A stretch of 64,000 nt of DNA from Anthoceros angustus. Lineage: Eukaryota; Streptophyta; Anthocerotopsida; Anthocerotales; Anthocerotaceae. Position numbers and translations under genes: made by a program. The stretch lies in contig MU008161.1 in NCBI GenBank assembly GCA_010909165.1, positions 1,054,001 through 1,118,000 on the forward strand, in the 5' to 3' direction. The notes below the pieces were generated by a model. That model searched no databases. It saw only the letters and a program-made list of their open reading frames with translations, and was not told the DNA's origin. Shown in pieces: positions 1 to 12,952 of this stretch. How positions within the stretch are numbered: position 1 is the first letter of the stretch; each line of letters begins with the position of its first letter.

Positions 1-2150
1 CAGACTAACATATTACTCCTCCAGATGGAGTCCCATTTGGCATAACCGGATGCCGGATGCCAGATATCTTCGAACGGACACCCTTGCTCAAGATTTCTCC
101 TCGGGTTTGGTTTGATTTATTTTCAAAATACAAAATTAAAAAAAATTCGTTGAACCCACGTGTTTCCGCGGCTGGTTTGGTAGGATACGATGGAGTAATT
201 ACATTTCATTTAATTTCAATGAACCCAAAGGGCCTTACAACAGCAACCTTTTTGGCCAGCGAGACAACAGAGATCATATATCATGTGAGCGAGATAATAG
301 ACATCATATATCCTACGAGCGAGATAACAAAGACCATCTGTCAGCGGCTCCAAGGTTACCAAGGGCCAAGAGTATTGAAGGTGGCTGGTATCCTATCCGA
401 ATAGTGATCTGATCATAGGGTTGTTTAATCACCGAGTTCCAATGAATTCAGCATTACGATGTCATCTCTCAATGGAGGACCTATCTCTCTAGTTTTTGTC
501 ATGGTACAACGGTACGGCATGATATATCTCAAATTTATAAATTTATATCCATCTATATAGTGCGCAGTGGAATTGTTTACCTTGTATCTTGCTAGTATGT
601 CAACAATATTCTCATTCCCGGGATCTCTCAACTTGTGGCTCATGGGTTGAGTGTTAGCTTATGACATATCTCGAAATATCATCTATAAATTCATGTATCT
701 ATCGTAAAGAAAGTCATATATAAATTATGCGTTCATTCATCCAAGCATTTATATACAAGGGTCAGACTCCTTTAATGTAATATTGTTAGTTGTCTATGTA
801 TACTTCTCTCAATTTACGACTAATGGGTTGAGAATCATGACTCTCATGATGTCTCTATAATTAGATTTTCATCTAGAACAAAGAAGTCGCATGTACTCCT
901 TAATAAAAAAGCAGAAAGATTTTAGGATGCTTCCAGAATTGTCAGTATTGAGTGTACTATGATTTTGTTTGTGCTTTTCCAAGGCGATTGTTAGTATGGA
1001 AGGGACAAGTTGAGAGACCAGATTAGCATCACCAATCAAAGATGGTTTTAGATTCCCCATTGTAGAGCCAAAAATTTCGACAACCTCGGAAGTTTGGCTA
1101 GCCACCAAACAAGTGCCACATGTCTATTTCGTTAGAGGGCAATAGAAAAAAAAGAATGCTTCAAAAGTTTGTTAAAAGAGACATGGAAAGAGGTGTTCTA
1201 GTTGACCCAGTGGCTAATGAGGAGGTGCAAGTCTAGTCTGATATTTATAAATTGCTTCAAGCTTTGTGGCTGCTGAGGAGGCGATCATGAAGCTTAAAAC
1301 ACCATAAATTTTCAAGGGGGGAAAATACTCCCCACGGGGGTTTTCCTTGAATAAGCCCTGAAGGGGGTCTATGATGGGTCCGGAATCAGCGTTTTCCGCT
1401 TTTTTTTTTAAAGAACTCGAGAGAAAAGAGTGCTACCCGTCGAGCTCACTTCTTTCCATCAATCAATCTCTCTGCCGCACGGTGTTCGCAATCTCAAACC
1501 TCTTTGTTTAAGGCAAAGTTAGATCCGTCAGAATGACCGTTTCTGCCAGGTAGGCAATACCGTAAACCCGCTTATGCTAGGAAAATGCGGATAAGGAAGG
1601 ATATTGCAAAATCCACGAATAGCTTATATCCAAATCATGTTAACGTCTGCAACTGTATATGGTTTACTGTGGAGATGGAACAGGTGAACCATGATAAAAG
1701 AACGGGACAACATCCAAGTAGCGGCCAGGGCGCCGGCCAGCCAACGTCCTCGCCCCTACGTAGAAGGTTACCCCGTGTCTGTATGGCATTAGTTGCCCCA
1801 CTTCTTGCACGAGAATGATACACGTCTCGTCCTTGCGGAGGGGGGTCGGGCTATGTGACATGCCGTATTTGGGTTTCTCTCTGCATGTGAAACCCCAAAG
1901 AAAATAATGGACATGGTCCATCACTATTTAACAAAAAATGCTGGTATGTCCAACAGTCAGTGCAGCTTCCTCCCTAACTGCATTCCCTTCCTTATGACCA
2001 ACGGTAGACAACACCATTGGGCGTCGGCCGGCCGGCACCCACTGCTTCTGACTAGCGCTATAGTGGACATGCAAAACCATGCAGTTAAAACCATAAACCA
2101 AACCTACACTATTGACTTTGGTACCCCATTTCCCTCCGTGAACCGAGTTT
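1..2150. other. No recognisable gene; AT-rich intergenic or old repeat DNA
   Basis: I see no conserved protein or RNA gene here. Open frames are short and resemble nothing I know. The stretch has a short triplicated motif near 258-345, a T-rich run near 1400, and a GC-rich segment near 1725-1745 that belongs to the dispersed GGCCAGCCGG family described elsewhere in this annotation. A second, more diverged member lies near 2028-2046. Confidence 0.5.
255..345. repeat. Three diverged copies of a ~33-bp tandem repeat
   Basis: The motif GCGAGA(C/T)AA, followed by an AGA(C/T)CAT stretch, recurs three times at a spacing of about 33 bp. The copies differ by several substitutions. No function is evident. 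Confidence 0.6.
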
Positions 2151-2153
2151 TAC

Positions 2154-3065
2154 TCATAAATCCCGAGAGTTCACTCCTTCGTCATCACTGGGCCCTGCTT
2201 CTCCACCATTGTCATCACAATCTTCGGCGGCACTTTGACTAGCAGGTTGTATGAAACCTCGCAATTCGCTTAACTTTTTTTTTATCGTCTTTTTGTCCAC
2301 CACATACAAATGTTTCCGTGAGTTCAACATGAACCCATAATATAGGATGACCGATTCATTCACAAACACCTCCTGAATGTTTTTTGGGTAATAGACCTTT
2401 TTCCCTTTTTTCCCCTGTACCATACCAAATTGGTTCCCACTTCCACGAACTATGTATTTCTGCACATATCTTCCTTCGTATGCATCTATATGCTCGGTCC
2501 GATACCAGTGGATAAGAAAGTGAGGCCAAGGTGCATCCAACTTCACCTCAGTGACCTCCCCAATCCAAAATGGTATGTTATGTGTGTCCGTGGTGCAAGG
2601 CATTGCCAGAAACATCCCCTTCCATATTTTTGTCATATCGCCATTCAATCGTTCCATTTTACGCTATTGCCTCCCAAAGTTTTGATATGCCCCCACATAC
2701 ATGTCACGTTGTGGGAGGTCCCTCAATAATGCGTCTTCTAGCAAAGCTTCATCAGGTGCATGAAGGGGTCAGGCTGTATGCTCTACTTTAGCACGGGAAA
2801 ACCACTTCCAAGGACGATGCAAAACTAGGCTAATGTGGTTCTCCACAATAACAGCAACCTCTTTTTGGTCCACCCAAAAGTCTTCCCACCACTTGTACTC
2901 TTCAGTTATCACATATGGCCGTAATCCTAGTAACCCCTCCTTCAACTGGGCCACACCTTCGATTGGTGTTGGGGTGCCTGTCATTCCCTTTTTGTCCCGA
3001 GCCTGCAAAGGCAGTAATGGTGCAACAGTGATTGCCTCGGTAGGCACGAAATTCAAAAACTCCAA
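2154..3065 (-). pseudogene. DNA-transposon ORF remnant (unassigned plant TE protein)
   Basis: Two minus-strand open segments (3065-2769 and 2657-2154) are separated by in-frame stops and read as one decayed protein. The second segment contains the run PFWIG..EV, then LIHWYR, then a basic YYPKNIQEVFVNESVILY stretch. I have seen this layout (PFxIGxV then HWY) in the C-terminal parts of plant transposon proteins, but I cannot assign a superfamily. Its orientation matches the transposon fragments that follow up to 10.7 kb. It is broken and presumably non-functional. Confidence 0.4.
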
Positions 3066-4414
3066 TCCAGCCTCAGTTTCCCATAGCGAGGATGTTGAAT
3101 ATTGCTTGCTCCTGATAATTGTGATGAGGCCGCAGTTGGGTTTCTCCTCCCACGTAATTTTGAATTGGTATTGGAATGACAGATTATTTAGTTTTTTTAC
3201 CGCTGCAACATACTTTTACCTATTGTCCCCTCGCCTTTTCGACCATACATACATTACTACAATGCCACATTGTTTATGACCGCAAAAAAGACGCAAAAAT
3301 AATGGCGAGGGCTAAACAATAATGCCCCCCCGTTAGTGATTAACGTTTTTTTCGGCGTCATTCAAAACACATCATATTCGAGAATTATGACGCGTTTGGC
3401 CTAGCCGATCGAATCTCCCTTGTCGATGCCTGCGGGTAGCCAGTGGCCATTAACCGAATAGGGTGGGAGGGCCCCACCGGCAAACGAAACCGGGAAGTTG
3501 TCCAAACCGGGACAAATGACGGGCTCATCCAGCCCATGGACATGGCTAGTGGAATTCCCGTCGGCCCGTTAATCGCGACTGGTGGAATTCGAGTCGGGCG
3601 GGATGCCACATTTTCCGTTCTAGGCAAAAGGCACGTGCCCTCCTTGTGTGCACAGCGTTACAGTTGAGCTGCGCATCGTACTATGACACACACGATCAGC
3701 CCAGGTAAATATGCATGCATGGGGGCCGCCGGTCACACTATTTGCATTTTCCTTAGATTGTCGGACGATTCAGGTCGTGAGGGATGAATCTAGCTGTTGT
3801 CAGGCGCAGGCTAGTAAACCACGTAACGTTATGCTCAGAGACTTCAATTTCAAATTCAAATATGAGGCTGCCCACTCCGCCATTTGCAAATTACCACAAT
3901 TGTAAATATGGATTAACCCTAGAGGTAACCCAATATTAATTTCACTCCACTTTATATGGTTCACATAATATAGCTCACTTAATTGGAGTTCAACACACCA
4001 ACCTCCCTCAACTATAGTAAGCACAATTGACCGAGATAGATCACGTAAAAAATGAATGGCCTACGATATTTTAAAAGGTCAAATTATCAACCACCGAGCT
4101 AATCGTCCTCGCAGTGGTCTGGAAACTCATTAAAGACTCGGATAATGCACCTCGTTCGCAGAGGGAGGCACGTTTGCAGACGATGCTCCTCGTTGTTTGG
4201 TGCGACTGTTCCACCAGAATAGCCCCGCATACCAGGACGTCATATTCCAGAGGCATACCGGTCCAAAGATATTGGAGGCCCTTCGTTCTTCCTTCGCTTA
4301 TTCCTTTCCTCTCCACCCTCTTCTCCATCCCCACGCCATTTGGGGCCGTTTACGAGTCTTCGCTTCAATGGGCCTTCCTCTTCGGCTGGGCACATCAATT
4401 CACAATCACCCACA

Positions 4415-5801
4415 TCAAAACAAGAATTGATCACCCTGGCAACAATGCTGCCAGCCAGTGAATTGAACATGCATAGCCCCTAATTGCCAACTTTTGCCAC
4501 TAACCTCGCTCCGAGATGGAACTGACGCTGGTTCCCGAGACTTAATCACACAACAAGGCACTGATGAGTGACAATGTGCATTGAAATTGATAACATCATA
4601 TGTGCTACTACTCCCTGTATCAAGAGGACATTTTGCAAGACCATGGCATGAAAAATGCGGAAACATACGTGAAGCCAACGAACGTACTGATAAATTGCTA
4701 ATCGAATTCCGTGTCGGAGCCCGGGTTATTCTCCTAGTAGCATCCGCTGGGGGTGGTGAAGTTGTATCATCCGCACCCCCGAACTGAGGTCCGCTTATGT
4801 GTCTAGGGACACACAGCCCCTCCACCGAAGCAGCCTGCATTGGTGTTGCGCTCAACGAGTCCGATACAATAACATCCTCCTCTATGTCCCCTGAAAACCA
4901 ACTAGCAGCTACACATGATAGGACATCAGAATCGACCCAACTTGCAGTGGTATGGCAAAGTATTTGGAGTGCAAACAGATTGGCAAACCTTTCCCCAATT
5001 GAAGTCCTCCAGCCTTCACTTTGCATGCATCCTGGAGTGACTTCACATTCTCAACTCCGTGGACAAGGCACCATTCCACCTCACGTTCTGATGGAAGAAC
5101 TCCCCACCTCAATTTGAAGGACTTGCGAATCTCAATGGTGCCTCCCTGGCCATAAGGGTTGCAAGCACCACCATCGAACTTTTTCATGTGGGCCTCTGTT
5201 GCAGTAGCCTGTCGAAGTCGAGGCCAAACACCACCACCCCGGTCCAGCTCACGGACTCCAAATTGAACACACTCTGTCCATGCCTCCTCCGTTACAGATC
5301 CTTGTCTAAGATCAGGGTCATTGCGACCTCCTTTCCTCATTTGCGCCGCCGCAATCTTCACTCTCTTCAGCACTTGGAAGTTTCGTTGCCTTGCACAAAC
5401 GGAAAGCTTGTGATGGATGAAATCCCGGTCTGTGACCTTGGGGAAAGTCCTCTGCACTGCGTCAACCATCTCTCCTCGCAACGACATTGAGTGCTCGGTG
5501 TAAGGCTTCAACAATAAGCCTGAACAGAAGGCTCAGGGTCTGGGGTAATTCCACCAACTTTAAGGTATCGCCTCCAAATGATTGCCTCCAGGTCATCATC
5601 TCCTTTTCCTTCCCCATCATCCCGCAGATCTCCGGCACGCTCTTGGTCTTCAACATGAGGTGAAGCAGCCTCACTGCCCTCGCATTCTTCAAACCATGTA
5701 AGCAGCCCCTCAACGCGGTCCCTCATGGCAACACACACCTTGTTACACACTCTAAGCAAAGTAAAGTCCTCCTCTAAGAACCAAACAGCAAATGTCAGCA
5801 T
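4415..5801 (-). pseudogene. Minus-strand transposon ORF fragments
   Basis: Overlapping open segments (5801-5508, 5514-4909, 5026-4415) lie on the minus strand in shifting frames, as expected for one decayed coding region. The middle segment is the most protein-like, with a long amphipathic stretch and several Cys and Trp. I recognise no domain. The 5' part of this region is copied again from about 7.35 kb, next to the CACTA transposase remnant. I infer that it is the accessory coding part of the same transposon or of a nested one. Confidence 0.35.
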
Positions 5802-7345
5802 GGTGGACAGCAGTAAGAGCTTAACAGTAACCCGATGCTAGCTGTCTAGGTGACACGTACCTCTATCCCTTCACATGTTTTGCTATAGTCCAATCTCTGC
5901 TGCTGGCGCCAAAAAACAGTGGTGTAAGCCCGCCAGTGACGCAAGATACGAAGAGCTTTAATTTGAATGCGATGCGGTGATTGCTTGCCCGCCACGTTTG
6001 CCTTGAGGTCGTGCTTGCCTTGAAAGACCAGTTCACAGCTGCACACAGGGTGAAACGTCTTGCAGGGTGTCGTCTGACACATGCTTGAAGGCAGCAAATG
6101 GAACTTTATTCATGACAGCATGGAAACTCTGAAGCAAGATACATTCCCAAAAAAGGGCCCTCAATCTCCAACAATCTACTTCAGACCGGGGGTCAAGTTC
6201 CATCCACGTATACATAACTCCGGATGGCAAGGCAAGCATCCATTGATACAAGGTGGACCAGGTGAAAGCCATTCGCCCGCTCACTCATCCGGTAAAATTG
6301 GCTTGAAATTGGCCTGGGGGAATCATCTTGTCTACAAGGCTTGTCGGGCATGGTTTGCCGGTGTGCTTCATGCATCGGGCGCTCTCACGTTCCCAACCAG
6401 AACGATGCTCAATTGTCGCAAGTACGCAATCCCAACATTGGTCTAGTCGCTCATACCATACTGTCACATTGGCATCTACATCATGCATGTCCACCTCTCG
6501 CTCGTCCTCACTGTCTTGGTTGATGATTTGGGCAAACTGAGAGGATGGATTTGGCTCTTCCAACGGCATGTCGCCCCGGCTCGGTGCAAATTCGGGCATA
6601 GTATCGAGCTCGTTGCTAGGCACTCCGAGAGATAGCAGGACCGATTCCATGGCTGCTCTGCAAAGTTCAAACTTCCACAGATTGGAAAACATAGTGTGAC
6701 GTGAGCTGGTCTAGGGCGATGACCCTAGAACCATTTATGGGCAGGGAAACGGTTCGTGTGACAATGACGACACCATCTGACGTTTGCATTTCACTCCCTT
6801 CCTCATTATGAAATACCTCAGGCCTCTGTACAACGTGGACGGCCGTCAGCAAGAGTGCCAAAGGCGTGATGGATTTAGGGTTTTCTCATCAGTTCCCTCG
6901 TCGGCCCCAATCGGGCTGATGTCTATCAACAAGAAAGAAGACGAGCTTGTTCTATCCAACGTCAAAGTATATTTGTGTTATTCGTGAACGTCCTCAATCC
7001 CACCTAGCTAGCGTGGGGTGGGGATATCACCCAAGGCTCGATTTGGCATGACGCCTGTGGCGAACACTTTAGTAACATGGGCGGGAAAGGTATATGACCT
7101 CAAATGATTGCGAGCGATCGAGTGGTGTCTAGTGTCCATGCCCAAAACCCGCAGTCACGTTCCATGGTCGGCGGAGCCTTGGTTAAGGAACATTCGTACT
7201 AATGCACATTCGGGACAATGACGAGAATTCACCTTCGTCGCAATGGACATCCAAGATCTCGAACAATTCTTCCCAAAAATTGCCTTCTCAACCTTCCATC
7301 TCAAACTCGCCATAGACCCAACTATCTTGGGTGGAGCTTCTTTTT
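5461..7345. repeat. Tandem duplication, left copy (~1.9 kb)
   Basis: From the sequence TCAACCATCTCTCCTC at about 5461, this segment runs collinear with 7350-9200. Landmarks occur in the same order in both: a GACATTGAGTGCTC stretch (5481 and 7370), the AGACCGGGGGTCAAGTTCC stretch (6183 and 8033), the AAACATAGTGTGACGTGAGC stretch (6687 and 8531), and the CTATCTTGGGTGGAGCTTC stretch near 7321 and 9177. The right end of the left copy holds a second, decayed copy of the transposon coding segment seen at 8838-9437. Confidence 0.85.
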
Positions 7346-7349
7346 CTGC

Positions 7350-9200
7350 GTCAACCATCTCTCCTCATAGCGACATTGAGTGCTCTGTAAGGCTTCAACA
7401 ATAAGCCCGGAAGAAGGCTCGTGGTCCGGGTAATTCCACCAACTTTAAGGTATCGCCTCCAAATGATTGCCTCGGTCATCATCTCCTTTTCCTTCCCCAT
7501 CATCCGCGGATCTCGACGCCTTGGTCTTCAACATGAGGTGAAGCACCTCACCGCCTCGCATTCTTCAAACCATGTAGCGGCCCTCAACGCGTCCCTCATG
7601 GCAACACACACCTTGTTACACACTCTAAGCAAAGTAAAGTCCTCCTCTAAGAACCAAACAGCAAATGTCAAGATGGTGGACAGCGGTAAGAGCTTAAGAT
7701 GCTAGCTGCCTAGGTGACACGCACTCTATCCCTTCACATGTTTTGCTATAGTCCAATCTCTGCCGGCGCCAAAAAAGCGATGGTGTAAGCCCGCCAAAGG
7801 ACGCAAGATACTGAAGAGCTTTAATTTGAATGCGATGCGGTGATTGCTTGCCCGCCACGCTTGCCTTGAGGTCGTGCTTGCCTTGAAAGACCGGCATTGC
7901 ACGGTGAAACGTCTTGCGGTGTCGTCGACACATGCTTGAAGGCGACAAATGGAACTTTATTCATGACAAAGATGGAAACTCAAGCAAGATACATTCCCAA
8001 AAAAGGGCCCTCAATCTCCAACAATCTACTTCAGACCGGGGGTCAAGTTCCATCCACGTATACATAACTCCGGATGGCAAGGCAAGCATCCATTGATACA
8101 AGGTGGACCAGGTGAAAGCCATTCGCCCGCTCACTCATCCGGTAAAATTGGCTTGAAATTGGCCCAGTGGGGGGGAATCTGTCTTGTCTACAAGGCTTGT
8201 CGGGCATGGTTTGCCGGTGTGCTTCATGCATCGGGCGCTCTCACGTTCCCAACCAGAACGATGCTCAATTGTCGCTCATAATCCCAACATTGGTCTAGTC
8301 GCCATACCATACCGTCACATTGGCATCTACATCATGCATGTCCACCTCTCGCTCGTCCTCACCGCCTTGGTTGATGATTTGGGCAACCGGGAGGATGGAT
8401 TTGGCTCTTCCAACGGCATGTCGCCTGCTCGGTGCAAATTCGGGCATAGTATCGAGCTCGTTGCTAGGCACTCAGAGATAGCAGGACCGATTCCATGGTC
8501 GCCTGCAAGTTCAAACTTCCACAGATTGGAAAACATAGTGTGACGTGAGCTGGTCTAGGGCGATGACCCTAGAACCATTTATGGGGAAAGCGGTTCGTGT
8601 GACAATGACACCATCCGACGCTTGCATTTCACTCCCTTCCTCATTATGAAATACCTCAGCCTCAGACAACGTGGGTGACGTCAGCCAAGAGTGCCAAAGG
8701 CGTGATGGATTTAGGGTTTTCTCGCTTCCCTCGTCACTTTAATCGGGATGTCTATCAACAAGAAAGAAGACGAGCTTGTTCTATCCAACGTCAAAGTATA
8801 TTTGTGTTATTCTGTGTGAAACGTCCCTCAATCCCACCTAGCTAGCGTGGACGGGGCTGTATATCACCCAAGGCTCTCGATTTGGCATGACGTCTCTGTG
8901 GGCGAACACTTTAGTAACATGGGCGGGAAAGGTATATGACCTCAAATGATTGCGAGCGTATCGATAGTGGTGTCTAGTGTCCACAGCCCAAAACCCGCAG
9001 AAGTCACGTTCCATGGTCGGCGGAGCCTTGGTTAAGGAACATTCGTACCAATGCACATTCAGGACAATGACAGAGAATTCACCTTCGTCGCAATGGACAT
9101 CCAGTATCTGAACAATTCTTCCCAAAAATTCGGCCTTCTCAACAGCCCCTTCCATCTCAAACTCGCCATAGACCCAACTATCTTGGGTGGAGCTTCTTTT
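7350..9200. repeat. Tandem duplication, right copy (~1.9 kb)
   Basis: This is the collinear partner of 5461-7345. The copies agree over long runs, and their differences cluster strongly at CAG and CTG trinucleotides, where this copy often shows CG or a deletion (see findings). Its right end continues into intact transposase-like sequence, so this copy probably keeps the original junction and the left one is the duplicate. Confidence 0.85.
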
Positions 9201-10676
9201 TTCGTCTGCGTCAAACGTTCGGAAATGATAACCCTCGTGTTCAGACCTCTGTAAGATTTGACCCTTTCGCGTGGCCCGAATGCAAGAGATCGAATATTGG
9301 CATGATTTGGGTGCCCCAGCCACCTCCCCAGTCTGACACATTCTTGCAACCAATCGACTCAGTTCGCACCTTCCACCTCGTTGGCATGCTCTGCTCTCAT
9401 TGGTGACAATACTTCTGAATGCTGCACCAAATACCAATGTAACCTCCTTCGGTCATCCACCCCTAGGGTAATCATCTTTGCCTGACCTATGGTGTGGTCT
9501 TCTTTGAGGGGGCTTGTCATCGTACTGTTCCCTTGTGCATCATGACGGTGTATACCGCCCATAAACTCGGCCGTGAAATTCATTGCTTCCATTGCCAAAT
9601 ACCCGGTTGCCATGGATCCTTCTGGCCTTGCCCTCTGTCGCACATGGTTTTTCAGTACTAGGAGATATCGCTCCATAGGGTACATCCACCGTGTTTGCAC
9701 TGGGCCATGCGATTTCACTTCATCCACAAGGTGTATAATAAGATCTTGCATGTTGTTCCATAATGTCGAGGGCATATATTGTTCTAGCCTAATGAACAGA
9801 TCGATAGCCTCCAACTTCTTGGTCAGGATCTCAGCGAGTGGAATCGCTTTTCCGGTAATCCACCGGTACAAGCTAGCTAGGCGGGTAATGACATTCAGTT
9901 CCCGGGGTGGCATCCGACCCCATGCAATAGATAGGTGCCAGTCGTGGCTTTTAAGTCTATGTGACTTAAGTCGGTGTATGTACATGCATCAAACAGTGCT
10001 AGTCGTGGCTTTTAAGTCCAGTGACTTTAGGGCCACTAAAGCAAGTCTTAAGATTAGCCCCGAAGGCAGTTGGAGGCTTCATGGCCCAGATCTCATCCTT
10101 CACTGCTTGCAGGTCCTTCGGTGCTAGTACATACACCGATGCCGGCATGTGTTGATTCTCCCCCTCCTCAACTACCCATAGCCATGGCTTAGAGTCATTC
10201 TCTTTCATATCGAACCGGCTTGCAAGGGTATCACCTTTCCCACTCAATGTGGCCCAAATAGCTTTGCAATTGTTTGCCTCCACGTGCATTACGTCCCTCA
10301 CCCAGAGTTTGCAAGTGAACTCCAGATAAGGCAATGCACGAAGCAAGAGGGAGTTTCGTTTGACCCCCTAAGCTTGCGGTATGGCCCTAGTTTGAGCATC
10401 TACGCTTGCCCATCGGGACATCTCAGCCATGACATCCTGAATGGAATGGGGGACAGGTTGACGCCGCAACTCAGCCTGGTTGTTAAAAGCTTCAACATTC
10501 AACGTCCTTCGTGCGTTGTCTAGAGAAGGGCACCAACGCCAACTTCCTTCAAACAAGCACTTGTCCAAATCTCGGGACCATCGAGCATCCAGTGCGAGGC
10601 CACAATCGATGCAAGCAGCTTTACCGTGCACTTGTAAGCCAAAAAGGGAACTCAATGTTTTGTCATCTTTGCTCAT
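8838..10676 (-). mobile_element. CACTA/EnSpm (Tnp2-type) transposase remnant
   Basis: Read on the minus strand, three consecutive segments match the usual order of plant CACTA transposases. From 10676 to 9999 the frame carries the end of a Transposase_21-like region, including the signature DVMHVEANNCKAIWATL. From 9985 to 9359 there is a DUF4218-like domain with the hallmark GPVQTRWMYPMERYL and the ARPEGSMATGYLAMEA run. From 9437 to 8838 there is a DUF4216-like region (a DSWVYGEFEME stretch, then VLNVHWYECS). Frame shifts and stops break it, and I found no terminal inverted repeats, so it is a decayed fragment. These family matches are from memory of the domain patterns. Confidence 0.75.
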
Positions 10677-10959
10677 TCGGCCAACAGTCGATCACGGTGG
10701 GCATCTAAGGCTACTTAATATTTCTCTGCACACAACACATACAGAGGAAAATACAAGAGTTCCGTCCTAGTCTTCAGCCATTCCGGATGTGCCTATCGAT
10801 ATGCAAGAATCAGCCACATAGGCTATATCCGTTCAAAAACCCACGACCTGTTAAATGGTACAAATCTGACAGCCACATGCAAATGAATGAGCTGAACCAA
10901 AGGATGCCCTAACCATAGGATGTGCCTAACCGCCTGCTTCCCTTGGCATTATAACAACT

Positions 10960-11215
10960 GCGTGACATGGATATGGTAGGTGGCCATCCGGCGCTCTCCA
11001 AAGCCTGACAACCACATGAATCGTGACATTGCTATGGTAGTCGCCGGCCAGCCGGCGCCCTATATAGTCTGGCAACCAAATGACCCGGACCATTGGATGC
11101 CCTGACCATATGATGTGCTTGACCCTCTACTTGGCCTTGACTCCATACTATGTGACATTGCTTTGGTGGGCGCCGGCCAGCCGGCGCCTTTTAAAGCCTA
11201 AACCCTTCCACCAAC
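10960..11215. repeat. Three degenerate repeats carrying a GC-rich palindrome
   Basis: Copies near 10970, 11025 and 11153 share TGACATTGCT(A/T)TGG followed by a GC-rich core and then an A/T-rich stretch leading to (A)AGCCTGACAACC or similar. In the two right copies the core is GCCGGCCAGCCGGCGC, nearly self-complementary. Other members of the core family lie near 1725, 2028 and 22385. Confidence 0.65.
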
Positions 11216-12179
11216 ATGGTTCTTCACATACTGTCAGCGGCAAGAAGGGAGCCGGCTTGTCGGTGTCCTTCAACTCAATGAACACTTTGAGAACCATGGC
11301 TATAGGCATAGTAAAAATGACACGATGGGCGAAGGCTAGACGGCAGCCTCCTACCAATGAAACATGACATGAAGATGGTTTTAGACACAAAGTAAAGAAG
11401 ATACAAGGCGGTGAATAGCCCACTTCCTCAGGGCAAAAGACTGTAAACCCCACCTTTGAGCCCTACTAGAAAGGGCAGCATATGTTACAGTCATTGTTGC
11501 AATTTTATGTACACTTCTATATTGCAACATGCTTTGGAGGCTTGGTATTAAGTTGGTCACTTTCTTTCCTATGTGGTGCCACCATCTTAACACAAACCTT
11601 GCTCTCTCTCCTACCACCTCTTACACCCCCTCTCCTACAAGCATTGTTTATGATTTCCTGAACTACTGGCGGGTGCTTGGGTGGGGCATTCAGATGAGCT
11701 CGCCTCCTACTTAAGTGCTCCCTCCGATATTGCGAATGAACCTCATCTTCTTGTGGAAGGCATGCCTACGGAAGGAACAAAATTTATCAAAAGGCTGCAG
11801 AAAGGGGCCCTTGAACCAATCAAACACGCTGATGGTCCCTGATAAGGCACATCAGCACTCTCGTCTCTCCCCTATCATCCTCCTCTCTTCATTACACCCC
11901 CTTTGGAGAACTATTTGTTTATGTTTCACCCTGCCCTCTTCATTACACCCTCTCTTGACAAATATTTGTTCATGTCGCCCATACCAAAACATCACTGGAA
12001 CATGGTCTAGCAACTCTCACATTTCCCTCCTACCTCATAACTTCACCATTGCTTTATCAATGTTTTTACTTGACCATAGCTATTCATGGGTTCAAGACTA
12101 ACTTTTTTTTGGTTTCAACCAGTCCTACAATGATAATAAATGTGCACCCTTCCATTGTGCACTTATATTCATGATAAAA

Positions 12180-12520
12180 TACAAGATATGTATATACTTA
12201 TATGTAGATAAATATAGGGGATAAGTATATGTAGATAAATATATTATATTAATATTATTAAAAATGATTATATATTATCATTAATATAATATAATATAAT
12301 ATAATATATATTAAGGAATAAATTACTTATTCATTCTAGCCAGCAGCATAACTTCTAGCCCTTGTCTTACCCAGGCACTCTAATGTAACTTCCATCCCTT
12401 GACCCTAACCAAGTACTCCTATATGTATTCCATAATATTATGTTATACTATATAATATTTTATTATTAATTATATATTATATTAAGGTATAAATTACTTA
12501 TCAATCGGGCCATCAATGCC
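12180..12520. repeat. AT-rich tract with TAATA microsatellite and duplicated flank
   Basis: The tract contains runs of ATAAT near 12285-12310 and a second AT-only run near 12440-12485. Each is followed by a copy of TTAAGG(A/T)ATAAATTACTTAT (12310 and 12483), so the segment is an internal duplication of roughly 170 bp. No coding potential is seen. Confidence 0.65.
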
Positions 12521-12952
12521 AACCGTTAAAATTTAGCTTAGCACCCATCAATACTCACTATTAGTATAGACCGAGATCAAACCCTAAACTTCCTAATTCT
12601 AGGAAATATGACTTAACCAATCCGAGGGGGCTCCTTGTTACAGTCATGTTGCAATTGCATGTGGGAGACCTGCCCAATTTTAGGGCTATGTAACAGCCCT
12701 TGTTACACTTTGGCTTGGAAACCAGACCAGCAATTATGTTGCAAGGGTGTTGCAATTATGTTGAGATGAAGTGAGAGGTGCTTTTGTCCTCTCTCAAGAT
12801 TGCAACAAGATTGTAACATATAAAGTGTTACAAGAAAAGTCTTGTAACACTTTTCTAGGCTTGGTACCGAACCTCCTCCCCATCTACCATTCTTTGTTTA
12901 CTTTTGTCCTACAGAATACCAAGTTTTACATATTCATTACTACTAATACGCC

